A stretch of DNA of 64,000 nt from Chitinophagales bacterium 33-2 (GTDB lineage Bacteria; Bacteroidota; Bacteroidia; Chitinophagales; Chitinophagaceae): positions 1 to 64,000 of the forward strand of contig MWYV01000034.1 in assembly GCA_002050435.1 (NCBI GenBank). Reading direction: 5' to 3'. Position numbers and translations under genes: made by a program. The notes beneath the pieces are model-generated. The model was not told where the DNA came from. It ran no database searches and was given only the letters and a program-made list of their open reading frames with translations. Below are positions 27,205 to 36,896 of this stretch, piece by piece (the stretch's first letter is position 1; every line of letters starts with the position of its first letter).

Positions 27205-30200
27205 TTAAGCACTGAATAAATTTTTTGATGCGGTTTCAAGCAACTTAATCGGGATCATAACATGATCCGGCCTTTTGCTGATCTCTCCGTTTAAGGCTAA
27301 TAATGATTTTTCAATAATATAGGTTTCCAGCATCACCTCAATATCTTCATCTGCTTCAGGAATGAGGTCTGTTTCTCTGATCACTTCAAAATATGCTGCT
27401 GTAAAAAACCCACTCATGTAATGACCCCACAAAGGTGCAAAAGGCAGGAGATCAGGGATCTCTTCTTTTGGAACATGTGTGGTGGCAAGAATGGATTCGT
27501 AGGCAACATAGTAAAACGAGCGCACCATGGAAGCCACGTCTCTTAGTGGTGAACGTTTTAATCTTCTTTCACTGAAGTTGCGGTAAGGGTCCCCACCAAA
27601 ATCATGTATGGCGATATCTTTTCCGGTGAACAGTACCTGGTCGAGGTGCAGGTTTCCATGGATCCTTATCTTTTTTGCATCCAGCTTTTTATTATAGATC
27701 CTTTTTAATATCGAAAGCAGCACTTCTTTTTTTGACGACCAGGACCTTAAATCTTCCTGTTCACCTGCTGGTAGCTGGTCAAGATTTTTATCAACATGAT
27801 TAAAGGTTTCTCTTACCAGGGATTGCAGGGAAGAAAAAAGCGAGCGTTGGTAATGAAGCGAAAATGCTTCCGGTTGAAAACCAGCTTTACCAGATTTGTC
27901 TGCCAGTGCAAGGTGCATTTCTGCAATTCTTTTTCCAAGGAAACGAGCCTGTTCAGAAGCCGGGCCTCCAAGTAAGACCTGCATTTCATTATCCAGTTGG
28001 TCATATAATACAGGATTAATCAGGCTCCCTTTCAGATCTGTTGGTATTTTCTTCCTGTTACCAGCCAGTATTCTTTCAATAAAATTCTGAAGGCGCTCGA
28101 TCATAAAAGTCCTGCCGTCTCCGTGATTTTCTACCATGGCCTGCATCATGCCCATCGACCATGTTTCTTTTTCTCCCATCCAGCCAATGCTTCCTATATA
28201 TGCAGGAACCTTACTGTAATTGGTATCTTCTGTAATAAATGTAGTGAGTTCAACATCCGGATGAATACCTGCATCCAGCTTTCGGTACATTTTAAGAAAA
28301 TAGGCATTATCAAATGTGATTGAAGTGTTTTTGTAATCTGTTGCATGTACTTTAGAACGGATTTCTGGATGGTTGGCCAAATGATCTTTCAACGCATTGT
28401 TGGCAGTGAAATGCAATACAGAATGTTTAAGGTTTACAATGGAATTGCCCGCAAGTTTTTCAAACAGCCAGTGTTGCAATTCAGGCGTATAAAATGCATC
28501 TGTAAGCATGCCTTCTGCATCCGGAGTAATCAGGTGCGCAATAAATGCATGGGGGCAGCTTTCTCTTAATATATTTTTTAATGGATCTTTTGCAAAACTA
28601 AAAGGAAGATGGTAAAATTCAGGAAGTCCACTTTCAAATTGCACTTCAATAACTACAAGATATACCGCACCTGAAGGAAGTTCAATGGTTTCATGCAAAG
28701 ACATGGAAACTGCAAATACCTTTTTTTGTTTTGATGCGAACCACTCTGCTCTTTGTATATAAGCCGGAAGGATCTCGGATTCAAGAATGGACCTAAACGG
28801 ATCTTCAAAAAGATCATTTATAAAATTCACCTGCAACTCGGGCAATTTATCCGGGTGCAAAGTTTCGCTTTCTCTTTTTCTTAATTCAAACCATTGAAAT
28901 GAATGCGAACCAAGTGTAAAGAAATAAGGTGATTCTTTTACAACAGGAAATTGGTTTTTGCTGAAAACTTCTACAGGAGTGTAACCCGCAAATGAATGGA
29001 GATCCACTTCCGCGGCTTGCGAATATTTTGAAAGGTTGACGACCACCAGCAGGTCTTCATCTTGATAACTTCTTGTAAAAGCAAGGATCTTTGGATTGTC
29101 AACATTGATGAATTTCATATCACCTCTTCCAAATGCCTTGTATTTTTTGCGCATGTTTATAATGCGCTTCATGTACCAGAAAAGTGAAGAAGTATTTCTT
29201 TTCTGCAATTCAACATTAACTGCTTCATAATTGTATTCCGGATCGATGATCACAGGCAGGTACAGACTTTGTGGATTGGCAGCAGAAAATCCTGCATTCC
29301 TGTCTGGCGACCATTGCATTGGTGTTCTGACTCCATCGCGATCACCGAGATAGAAATTATCACCCATACCAATTTCATCACCATAATAAATCACCGGTGT
29401 TCCAGGCATGGAAAAGAGCAGGGAATTCATTAATTCAATTTTCCGCCTGTCATTATCCATCAATGGTGCCAGCCGGTGACGGATACCAAGGTTAATGCGT
29501 GCTTTTGGATCTTTTGCATACACCTTGTACATATAATCCCTTTCTTCATCCGTTACCATTTCAAGCGTAAGTTCATCGTGGTTGCGCAGGAACATCGCCC
29601 ACTGGCAGGTATCCGGAATGGCAGGGGTTTGGTCAAAAATATCAGTAATAGGGTAACGGTCTTCGCGCTGCAGGGCCATGAACATCCTTGGCATTACCGG
29701 GAAATGATAATTCATGTGGCATTCGTCTCCGTTACCGAAATAAGAAGCGGAATCTTCAGGCCACATATTGGCTTCAGCAAGAAATACTGTACCCGGGAAA
29801 TGCTGGTCTATATGCGATCGCAGTGTTTTCAGGTATACATGGGTTTCAGGAAGGTTTTCTCCATTTGTACCTTCTCTTTCAAATAAATAAGGAACCGCAT
29901 CCAGGCGAAATCCGTCAACACCCATTTCACACCAGTAATCCAGCACCCTGATCACTTCTTCCTGCACCTTTTTATTATCAAAATTCAGGTCGGGCTGGTG
30001 ATGAAAGAAACGGTGCCAGTAGTATTGCTGGGCAATCGGGTCCCATGTCCAGTTAGATGCTTCAAAATCCTGGAAAATAATCCGTACGTCGCGGTACTGG
30101 TTCGGATCGTCTGTCCACACATAATAATCCCTTTCCGGTGAACCTTTTGGTGCACGCCTGGCTTTTTGAAACCAGGGATGCTGATCGGAAGTGTGGTTGA

Positions 30201-30516
30201 TGACCAGTTCTGTGATCACTTTCAGGTTTCTTTTATGCGCTTCTTCCAGCAATATTTTGAAGTCGGCAATGGTTCCATAAGAAGGATTGATATTGTAATA
30301 ATCAGCAATATCGTAGCCATCATCTTTTAACGGAGAAGGATAAAAGGGCAGGAGCCAGATTGCTGTAACCCCGAGATCCTGCAAATAATCCAGTTTTTGC
30401 ATCAGGCCCTTAAAGTCCCCCATCCCATCGCCATTGCTGTCACTAAAAGCTTTTATGTGCAGTTCATATATAATCGCATCTTTATACCAGTGTATCTTAT
30501 CATCCAATTGAGTCAT
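27205..30516 (-). CDS. treS: Trehalose synthase-maltokinase fusion
   Basis: A 1,103-residue cytoplasmic fusion. Residues 1-550 are a GH13 trehalose synthase that interconverts trehalose and maltose, with DGMGDFKGL, DGFRLDAVPYL (nucleophile Asp), FLAEANMWPED (Glu), FLRNHDE (Asp) and RTPMQW. Residues about 570-1,100 are a maltokinase (Pep2/Mak) that makes maltose-1-phosphate from ATP and maltose; the kinase loop HGNLHLDQVL and metal-binding HDFGGDP are intact. Together they would feed GlgE-type glucan synthesis, though glgE and glgB are not in the window. It is divergent from a small unknown gene, with 192 bp between them. Confidence 0.93.
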   Translation of the reverse strand: MTQLDDKIHWYKDAIIYELHIKAFSDSNGDGMGDFKGLMQKLDYLQDLGVTAIWLLPFYPSPLKDDGYDIADYYNINPSYGTIADFKILLEEAHKRNLKVITELVINHTSDQHPWFQKARRAPKGSPERDYYVWTDDPNQYRDVRIIFQDFEASNWTWDPIAQQYYWHRFFHHQPDLNFDNKKVQEEVIRVLDYWCEMGVDGFRLDAVPYLFEREGTNGENLPETHVYLKTLRSHIDQHFPGTVFLAEANMWPEDSASYFGNGDECHMNYHFPVMPRMFMALQREDRYPITDIFDQTPAIPDTCQWAMFLRNHDELTLEMVTDEERDYMYKVYAKDPKARINLGIRHRLAPLMDNDRRKIELMNSLLFSMPGTPVIYYGDEIGMGDNFYLGDRDGVRTPMQWSPDRNAGFSAANPQSLYLPVIIDPEYNYEAVNVELQKRNTSSLFWYMKRIINMRKKYKAFGRGDMKFINVDNPKILAFTRSYQDEDLLVVVNLSKYSQAAEVDLHSFAGYTPVEVFSKNQFPVVKESPYFFTLGSHSFQWFELRKRESETLHPDKLPELQVNFINDLFEDPFRSILESEILPAYIQRAEWFASKQKKVFAVSMSLHETIELPSGAVYLVVIEVQFESGLPEFYHLPFSFAKDPLKNILRESCPHAFIAHLITPDAEGMLTDAFYTPELQHWLFEKLAGNSIVNLKHSVLHFTANNALKDHLANHPEIRSKVHATDYKNTSITFDNAYFLKMYRKLDAGIHPDVELTTFITEDTNYSKVPAYIGSIGWMGEKETWSMGMMQAMVENHGDGRTFMIERLQNFIERILAGNRKKIPTDLKGSLINPVLYDQLDNEMQVLLGGPASEQARFLGKRIAEMHLALADKSGKAGFQPEAFSLHYQRSLFSSLQSLVRETFNHVDKNLDQLPAGEQEDLRSWSSKKEVLLSILKRIYNKKLDAKKIRIHGNLHLDQVLFTGKDIAIHDFGGDPYRNFSERRLKRSPLRDVASMVRSFYYVAYESILATTHVPKEEIPDLLPFAPLWGHYMSGFFTAAYFEVIRETDLIPEADEDIEVMLETYIIEKSLLALNGEISKRPDHVMIPIKLLETASKNLFSA

Positions 30517-30708
30517 AGGTCCCTTCTTTAAAGTTTTACTAAGGCATAATTAATGTGCCAGCCCGCCATCAAAAATAAAATCCTGTCTTCAATATTAGTT
30601 TATTAACGGTGTTTGGAAACTAGCAGGGTATTTATACCAAAAAAAAATATCTGAAAAAGCGCTGCAGGAACATTGGAAACTAACCATCGGGGGTTTATCT
30701 TGCCAGCG

Positions 30709-30960
30709 ATGAAGGTGCAGGAATTTAATTTGATGAACGAAGTGGGTCAGGCAGATGTATTACTTGACCAGGGAGTTATGGTGGCTGAAAGGATTTATAA
30801 AGACTTCAAGATCATTCTTTACCAGGTACAGCATTTCTACGTGGAGGTTTATTTTAATAAAACTTATGAAATGATCCAGGGTTTCAGGGCATTTGAAAGT
30901 ATGCAACACCTTGATCCTTATCTCGAATCAATCGATATAAGGGAACTCACCTATAGTTGA
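30709..30960 (+). CDS. Small protein, paralogue of the 46955 gene
   Basis: An 83-residue protein with no signal or membrane span. Its C-terminal half (ILYQVQHFYVEVYFNKTY, then SMQHLDPYLESIDIREL) aligns with the small protein at 46955 (LFQVEGFYVEMFYDETE, then SVEELTPYLNAIDLSEI), and both begin M-x-(V/I)-x-EF. I do not know the family. The shape suggests one small alpha-beta domain. A TTG at 30673 is open upstream, but ATG 30709 aligns with the paralogue's start. It lies between treS and the desaturase; a 13-bp palindrome TTGGCCAGGCCAA follows at 30969. Confidence 0.7.
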   Translation: MKVQEFNLMNEVGQADVLLDQGVMVAERIYKDFKIILYQVQHFYVEVYFNKTYEMIQGFRAFESMQHLDPYLESIDIRELTYS

Positions 30961-31015
30961 TTGGCCGCTTGGCCAGGCCAATAGGCATATTTTAACTCCC
31001 GGCTCACCGATTTCC

Positions 31016-31047
31016 TTGAAATGGCGCTGCATCATTTCCTATATTTA
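31016..31047 (+). promoter_or_regulatory. Candidate Bacteroidota-type promoter of the desaturase
   Basis: TTG (31016-31018), a 21-bp spacer and TATATTTA (31040-31047) match the -33 TTG / -7 TAnnTTTG pattern with one mismatch. The ATG follows 20 bases later. This is a pattern match only. Confidence 0.35.
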
Positions 31048-31067
31048 TCCCCTTATTTATTTGAAGT

Positions 31068-32087
31068 ATGCAGAAGAAAGATTTTATCTATTCAGATAGC
31101 TCAGAGCCACATCGGTTAAGAACAAGGCAAATTCTTAAGCAGCATCCTGATGTAAGGAAGTTGATCGGTAAAAACCCAGGGACCTTCCTTTTTATTTTGT
31201 TCCTCGTGGGTTTTCAGGTAGCTGGTGCCTGGTTCCTGGCAGACAAACCCTGGTGGGCAATTTTTGTAGCTGCCTATTTTGTAGGGGCTTTCGTAGATCA
31301 TGCTTTATTTGTAATGATCCATGAGTGTGCGCACAAGCTGATCTTTAAAAATCCCATTGCCAACAGGTATGCCGGTATTTTTGCCAATATACCCCAGGTA
31401 TTTCCAAGTTCAGTTTCTTTCGAACGTTACCATATTAAACACCATAGTTTTCAAGGTGTACATGAATTGGATGCCGACCTTCCCAACAGGTGGGAAGCAA
31501 AACTGATCAACAATTATTTTATTGGAAAGGTGATCTGGTTTTTATTCTACCCTTTATTCCAGGCTTTCCGTGTGGCCCGTTTAAAAGAGATCAAACCGTT
31601 TGATAGCTGGATCGCTTTGAACTGGGGCGTACAAATCGTTTTTGTTGCTGCCATCTGGTATTTTCTTGGTCCAAAAGCCATTGTATTTTTAACCGCCAGT
31701 TTATTCTTTTCTGTAGGCTTGCATCCTTTGGGTGGCCGCTGGATTCAGGAACACTACCTAACCCAGGGGGAACAGGAAACCTACAGCTATTACGGACCGT
31801 TAAATACTGTGGCATTCAATGTGGGATACCATAATGAGCACCATGATTTTCCTTCCGTTCCGTGGAATAAGCTTCCTCTAATTAAAAACACGGCTGCTGG
31901 TTATTACGATTCACTTGCTTCACATAATTCATGGACGAAATTATGGCTGCGTTTCATTTTCGACCGTGAACTTTCTTTGTGGAGCCGGGTGGTCAGAAAG
32001 AACCGTGGGAAGGTAGCGCTTGTAGACGAATCAAAACCAGACGTGGAAATGATCAAGTCCGAGCAGCTCGCAACCACCACAGTGTAA
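31068..32087 (+). CDS. Sphingolipid delta-4 desaturase-like membrane desaturase
   Basis: A 339-residue membrane desaturase with the DES1 (dihydroceramide desaturase) plan. The three histidine boxes are HECAH (His85, His89), HIKHH (His122-126) and HNEHH (His255-259). Flanking text is close to the animal enzyme as I recall it: FANIPQVFPSSVSFERYHIKHH, GLHPLGGRWIQEHY, ETYSYYGPLN and FNVGYHNEHHDFPSVP. An N-terminal KDFIYSDSSEPH resembles the sphingolipid desaturase leader. The likely substrate is a long-chain base or dihydroceramide, and many Bacteroidota make sphingolipids. No serine palmitoyltransferase is in the window. A hydroxylase rather than desaturase outcome is possible. Confidence 0.85.
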   Translation: MQKKDFIYSDSSEPHRLRTRQILKQHPDVRKLIGKNPGTFLFILFLVGFQVAGAWFLADKPWWAIFVAAYFVGAFVDHALFVMIHECAHKLIFKNPIANRYAGIFANIPQVFPSSVSFERYHIKHHSFQGVHELDADLPNRWEAKLINNYFIGKVIWFLFYPLFQAFRVARLKEIKPFDSWIALNWGVQIVFVAAIWYFLGPKAIVFLTASLFFSVGLHPLGGRWIQEHYLTQGEQETYSYYGPLNTVAFNVGYHNEHHDFPSVPWNKLPLIKNTAAGYYDSLASHNSWTKLWLRFIFDRELSLWSRVVRKNRGKVALVDESKPDVEMIKSEQLATTTV

Positions 32088-32314
32088 AGAGCGTTTGTAG
32101 CACGTCCCAGAACCCAATTTTTCTAATCAGGAAATAGCTGCCTTCTTAACGAAAAGGTTTTGCGGCTATGCCGAACTTCCTGGTCATACATTATTATTAA
32201 GAAAAAATTCGGGATCGTACTGGATTCATTCCTGCGTGAATGCATGAACCAATTCATCAAATGATCCATATTACTTCGGGTTCATGGCGATTTGAATGCC
32301 CATAGTTTTATTTG

Positions 32315-33187
32315 TTATGATTGTTCATGATGAGCATTTTTTATTCCTTTAAATTCCCTTGTTTTGATATCATATACATCCAAATTGCTCATAATGGTGA
32401 CCTGAAGGCTTGCAACTGAAATGGGCATGCCGCTTTTGATGTCAGCTATGTTATTATGTTTGATACTGCTGCCATCTACAATCACCACACTGCTCGAACC
32501 GATGGCTTTCAGGCGCGTTCCTTTTTCTATGATCACACCTGTATCTTCATCCAGCCCAATTCCAATGGCGCCAGGTTGTGATGCAATAGCCTGCACCAGT
32601 CTGCCAAACCTGCCGCGCGCATCAAAATGGGTATCTATAATTACTTCCTGTAAAAAGCCAAGACCCATACTGAGTTCTACCCGGCCTTTCAGGTAAGCCT
32701 GGCTTTCATCACCTCCACAAATCATGGTATTGCTCATGGCTGCCGCACCTGCGCTGGTACCAGCAATCACAAAATGTTCTTTTTCGTAACGTTCCCGGGT
32801 AATGTTTAGAAATTCTGTCCCACCCAGTAAAGAACACAGGCGCACCTGGTCGCCGCCTGAAAAAAGAATGCAGTTGCATTTCTCCAGTCTTTCCAATACT
32901 TTCTTGCTGTCTGCCTCTTCGCGTGATGTGATTTTCAGATGCCCGATATCAATGTATCCTAATTTTTTAAAAGCTTTTTTGTAGATCTGCCCTACTTCAT
33001 CAGGAATAGTGGAAGCAGCGGTTATGACCTCTATTTTGGGTTCTGTTTTTTTGCCAATCAGTTGAATGATCTGGTGAAGAATCCCTTCTTTAAAAAAATC
33101 AAGACTGTTCTGCCTTTCTTTTTCTTCTTCTTTGCCTTTGTCTTCTGCACCGCCAACCGCAATTAAAAATCCTTTAGGATGCTGCAT
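32315..33187 (-). CDS. cphB: Cyanophycinase
   Basis: A 290-residue serine exopeptidase of family S51 that cuts the cyanophycin polymer to beta-Asp-Arg dipeptides. FSGGDQVRL (109-117) and the nucleophile elbow AGTSAGAAAMS (Ser145) are present, followed by DTHFDARGRFGRL and GIGLDEDTG. No signal peptide, so it is intracellular. It lies back to back with cyanophycin synthetase across 108 bp, which makes a self-contained nitrogen, carbon and energy store. The intervening sequence contains an AT-rich imperfect palindrome (GGTATAAAATTTTTTATAAT region near 33254) that might be a shared control point. Confidence 0.95.
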   Translation of the reverse strand: MQHPKGFLIAVGGAEDKGKEEEKERQNSLDFFKEGILHQIIQLIGKKTEPKIEVITAASTIPDEVGQIYKKAFKKLGYIDIGHLKITSREEADSKKVLERLEKCNCILFSGGDQVRLCSLLGGTEFLNITRERYEKEHFVIAGTSAGAAAMSNTMICGGDESQAYLKGRVELSMGLGFLQEVIIDTHFDARGRFGRLVQAIASQPGAIGIGLDEDTGVIIEKGTRLKAIGSSSVVIVDGSSIKHNNIADIKSGMPISVASLQVTIMSNLDVYDIKTREFKGIKNAHHEQS

Positions 33188-33295
33188 ACTTTAATTTTCT
33201 AAAAAGCATGCCATCCAGGTTTTTTATTGATATGGAAGCTTTTGATGAATTCTGGTATAAAATTTTTTATAATACCATAAGATTCAAGCCTATTT

Positions 33296-35938
33296 ATGAA
33301 ATTAATTGATGTAAAAATCCTGAGAGGACCCAATTTCTGGTCAGTTAAACGGCATCACCTCATTCAACTGACAATGGACCTGGAAGAAATGGAATTCCGG
33401 CCCACCAATACACATCCCGATTTTAAAGACCAACTTCAACTATTGTTGCCTTCTCTCTACGAACACAGGTGCAGTGAAGGTGTGGCGGGAGGATTTTTTG
33501 AAAGAGTGGATCAGGGAACCTGGATGGGACATGTAATTGAACACATTGCCATTGAACTGCAAAACCTGGCAGGAATGGACCTGGGTTTCGGACAAACAAG
33601 AGGAACAGGCAAAGAAGGTGTTTATCATATCGTATATGAATATGTAGGAGAGGACGCAGGTGTTTATGCCGGCAAGGCGGCCATTCGAATTGTAGAAGCC
33701 CTAATTGCAAATCGTTCATCAGAATTGATGATTTCATCCGAAGTGGAAGAAATAAAGCGGTTGTGGAATGCCAGTAAAATGGGCCCCAGTACTGCCTCCA
33801 TTGTTAAGGAAGCAAAAAGCCGAAACATTCCCGTGATCAGTCTTGATGGTGATTCTCTTTTTCAACTCGGATATGGATGCAGGCAAAAACGGATAGAAGC
33901 TACGATCACCAGCAATACGGGGATAATTGCAACTGACCTTGCAGGTGATAAGGACCGTACCAAACAAATGTTGCTTGCAGCAAATATACCCGCACCCGCA
34001 GGTGGTGTAATTGCATCTGTTTCAGAACTTCAAGATTTGATAGAAGAGCTGGGTTACCCCATAGTGATCAAACCCCTCGACGGAAATCATGGAAATGGTG
34101 CTACCATAAATATTGAATCTTATGATGAGGCGCTTACCGCTTTTAAAAGAGCCAGAAAAATCTCAGATAAGATCGTTGTTGAAAAATATATTGCAGGCAA
34201 AGATTTCAGGGTACTTCTTGTAAATAAAAAATTTATTGCTGCCGCACTCCGCACACCTGCAATGGTAATAGGTGATGGCCGGCATACCCTGCGCGAATTG
34301 ATTGATAAGATCAACCAGCATCCAGGGCGCGGATTCGGACATGATAATATGCTTACAAAGATCGATGTTGATGATGTTTGTATTGAGCTTTTACAAAAAA
34401 AAGGATATAACCTTGATTCCATCTTACCAATTGGTGAAGCGTGCACATTAAAACCTACAGCCAATTTAAGTACAGGAGGAACGGCAATGGATGTAACTGA
34501 AAAAGTACATCCGAAAAATATCAAACTTTTTGAGCGCGCGGCAAGAACGATCGGTCTTGATATTTGTGGGATCGATGTGATGGCCGCTGATCTTTCATCT
34601 CCCATTACAGAAAATGGCGGTGCCATCATTGAAATCAATGCAGCACCAGGCTTCCGTATGCACCTGGAACCTACGGTGGGACAGCCAAAGAATGTGGCAG
34701 CTCCGGTTTTGGATATGCTTTTCCCGCTGAATGGAGATGGCAGGATTCCTTTGGTGGCGGTGACGGGAACAAACGGCAAAACCACCACCACGCGGTTGAT
34801 TGCGCATATAGCAGGGCAGGCAGGATTAACAACAGGTTTTACTACCACCGATGGCATTTATATCGATAATGATCTGATAGAAAAAGCCGATTGCTCAGGA
34901 CCTGGTTCAGCACAAATGATATTAAAAGATTCCTCTGTAGAGTTTGCGGTTCTTGAAACCGCAAGAGGAGGCATCCTGCGTTCCGGATTGGGGTTTGATG
35001 CCTGCGATACGGCCATAGTTACTAATGTGGCAGAAGACCATCTTGGATTAGGTGGTATTGATACCATTGAAAAACTGGCGCGCGTAAAATCAGTTGTCCC
35101 GGAAACTGTGCTTCCTCATGGTTATGCCATCCTGAACGCCGATGACGATCTGGTTTATGCAATGAAGGAAAACCTAAAATGCAATCTTGCATTGTTTTCA
35201 TTGTATAGCGATAATTACCGCATTGAGGAGCATTGCAGTAGAGGGGGATTGGCAGCTTATCTGGAAAACGGTTACCTGATCCTGCGCCTGGGCAATCAAA
35301 TCATGCCGGTGGAGGAAGTAAAGAATGTTCCTCTCACCTTTAATGGAAAAGCGGAATTCAATATTGCCAATGCGCTGGCAGCCATACTTGCTGCTTACAC
35401 GCATAATATCAGGATCAGCACCATCCGCAAAGCTTTGCAGAATTTTATTCCTTCTCAGGAAACCACCCCTGGAAGAATGAATATTTTTCACCTCAAAGAT
35501 TTTTCGGTTTTACTTGATTATGCCCACAATCCTCATGGATTAAAAGCACTGGGAAAATTTATTAAAACCATGGAGGCAGCTTCCAGAATAGGTGTGATCA
35601 CAGGCGTAGGCGACAGAAGGGATGAAGATATTGTAGCACTGGCAGAAGAAGCTGCCCGCATTTTTGATGAGATCATTATCAGGCATGATAATGACCTGAG
35701 GGGAAGAACCCACGAAGAAATTGACCGGCTGTTAACAGAAGGCATCCGAAAAATAAACATGGCCATTCCGGTTTCTTATGTCTGGTGTGAATGTGATGCA
35801 GTGGAAAAAGCCATTAAAATTAGAAAACCAAATGCATTGATCGTTGTACTGATCGAAAATATCACCTCAGTAACGGAATGTATAAACAGGCACCAGCAGG
35901 AAATGGATAAAATAACTGCGCTTAGAACTGCAGTTTAA
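33296..35938 (+). CDS. cphA: Cyanophycin synthetase
   Basis: An 880-residue synthetase that adds Asp to the backbone and Arg to its side chains, using ATP. The N-terminal domain (about 1-160) is followed by an ATP-grasp domain (about 210-480, with YPIVIKPLDGNHGNG and IEINAAPGFRMHL) and a Mur-ligase domain (about 485-870) with the P loop VTGTNGKTTTTRLIAH and LLDYAHNPHG. All three domains and key motifs are intact, and the length is usual. Divergent cphB supplies degradation. A 15-bp stem terminator follows 28 bp after the stop. Cyanophycin genes outside cyanobacteria are well known but are not universal in Bacteroidota. Confidence 0.97.
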   Translation: MKLIDVKILRGPNFWSVKRHHLIQLTMDLEEMEFRPTNTHPDFKDQLQLLLPSLYEHRCSEGVAGGFFERVDQGTWMGHVIEHIAIELQNLAGMDLGFGQTRGTGKEGVYHIVYEYVGEDAGVYAGKAAIRIVEALIANRSSELMISSEVEEIKRLWNASKMGPSTASIVKEAKSRNIPVISLDGDSLFQLGYGCRQKRIEATITSNTGIIATDLAGDKDRTKQMLLAANIPAPAGGVIASVSELQDLIEELGYPIVIKPLDGNHGNGATINIESYDEALTAFKRARKISDKIVVEKYIAGKDFRVLLVNKKFIAAALRTPAMVIGDGRHTLRELIDKINQHPGRGFGHDNMLTKIDVDDVCIELLQKKGYNLDSILPIGEACTLKPTANLSTGGTAMDVTEKVHPKNIKLFERAARTIGLDICGIDVMAADLSSPITENGGAIIEINAAPGFRMHLEPTVGQPKNVAAPVLDMLFPLNGDGRIPLVAVTGTNGKTTTTRLIAHIAGQAGLTTGFTTTDGIYIDNDLIEKADCSGPGSAQMILKDSSVEFAVLETARGGILRSGLGFDACDTAIVTNVAEDHLGLGGIDTIEKLARVKSVVPETVLPHGYAILNADDDLVYAMKENLKCNLALFSLYSDNYRIEEHCSRGGLAAYLENGYLILRLGNQIMPVEEVKNVPLTFNGKAEFNIANALAAILAAYTHNIRISTIRKALQNFIPSQETTPGRMNIFHLKDFSVLLDYAHNPHGLKALGKFIKTMEAASRIGVITGVGDRRDEDIVALAEEAARIFDEIIIRHDNDLRGRTHEEIDRLLTEGIRKINMAIPVSYVWCECDAVEKAIKIRKPNALIVVLIENITSVTECINRHQQEMDKITALRTAV

Positions 35939-35965
35939 AATAAGAATACATATAATCCGATTAAA

Positions 35966-36003
35966 TAATAAAGAGGCTGTCATGAAAAACAGCCTCTTTA
36001 TTA
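35966..36003. terminator. Bidirectional terminator between cphA and the KGG gene
   Basis: A perfect 15-bp stem TAATAAAGAGGCTGT/ACAGCCTCTTTATTA with loop CATGAAAA; AT-rich on both outer sides, between two converging genes. Confidence 0.88.
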
Positions 36004-36014
36004 TGATTTAACTT

Positions 36015-36254
36015 TTAAGCAGCTTCGCCGCTACGTGAATCGCGGTTACGGCTTCCCCTGGAATTTTGCCCGCCTTTTCTTCCTGCTTCTCTGGCTTCGT
36101 CTGCAGTCCACTCATGAGCAACGCCCTGGCGGTGTGCTGCCCTTCCACCTTCACTTGCTATTTGTCTTTGTCTTTCAGGATCCATTGCCGCAAATCCTCT
36201 GCGGCTTTTCTGGCGAACATCCTGTTGGTCGTTACGGTTGTTGTTACCTTCCAT
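36015..36254 (-). CDS. KGG-repeat general stress protein
   Basis: A 79-residue, very hydrophilic protein with KGG-type motifs: RRGFAAMDPERQRQIASEGGRAAH and then WTADEAREAGRKGGQNS, in the order seen in YciG and Con-10-like stress proteins. It is rich in Arg, Gly, Gln and Asn and probably disordered. These proteins accumulate under general or stationary-phase stress in many bacteria; their mechanism is not known. It converges on cphA. The upstream 36255-36636 gap (382 bp) is AT-rich and shows no gene or clear promoter. Confidence 0.9.
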   Translation of the reverse strand: MEGNNNRNDQQDVRQKSRRGFAAMDPERQRQIASEGGRAAHRQGVAHEWTADEAREAGRKGGQNSRGSRNRDSRSGEAA

Positions 36255-36636
36255 AATAAAATAATTAAAAAGAATGATTAAATGAAAAAACTGGAATTTT
36301 AAAAGGGTAGGAACAAATTGTAGAGATGGATATAAAAAAAATGTGCCTGCAATAAACAGGGCAATAATTGGGAATTTTACAATTTATTGAGGAGGTTTAT
36401 CATTAAATTGCTCAGTTTGGAAATCACACAAGGGAAAGCGGTATATATCGGTTCCTACTTGTGTTGAACGATTAGAAACTAAAAATCAGGAAACTGCAAC
36501 AATAATATTAACTCTTCCAATGGTGGGGCGGCTTTAAAAAACTACCTTTCATTCCGGTTCATTTCCTCTGTTAATTCAATAACACACGATCTCCGTTTAG
36601 CAGCAAGAGCCTTTGTTCACTTTAATAATTGCTGTT

Positions 36637-36894
36637 ATGGCCAGAATCTTCACAACAAGTTTCGAATTTAATCATCAGATTTATGATGCCATTGTTACTG
36701 TGGTAAACCAGAATAATAACCTCAATTTTACCATCAAGGTGATGGATATGGAATTACAGCAACTATTGCCCAAGGGCGGTATTCAATATAAAGGATTTGA
36801 TGGGTTTGAAACAGTGAGTGTTTTAGACAATACCCTCTCCCAGTCGCTCATGCGGTCGATCTCACGTTCAATAGTCACTCATCTTTCAGATTGA
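36637..36894 (+). CDS. Small protein of unknown function
   Basis: An 85-residue soluble protein (MARIFTTSFEFNHQIYDAIV, then a beta-rich centre NLNFTIKVMDMELQQLLP and KGGIQYKGFDGFE). I do not recognise it. It ends 2 bp before the receiver gene, so the two are likely co-transcribed, and it may be an accessory to that signalling protein. ATG 36637 is chosen over an upstream in-frame TTG because it gives a compact single domain. Confidence 0.65.
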   Translation: MARIFTTSFEFNHQIYDAIVTVVNQNNNLNFTIKVMDMELQQLLPKGGIQYKGFDGFETVSVLDNTLSQSLMRSISRSIVTHLSD

Positions 36895-36896
36895 TC

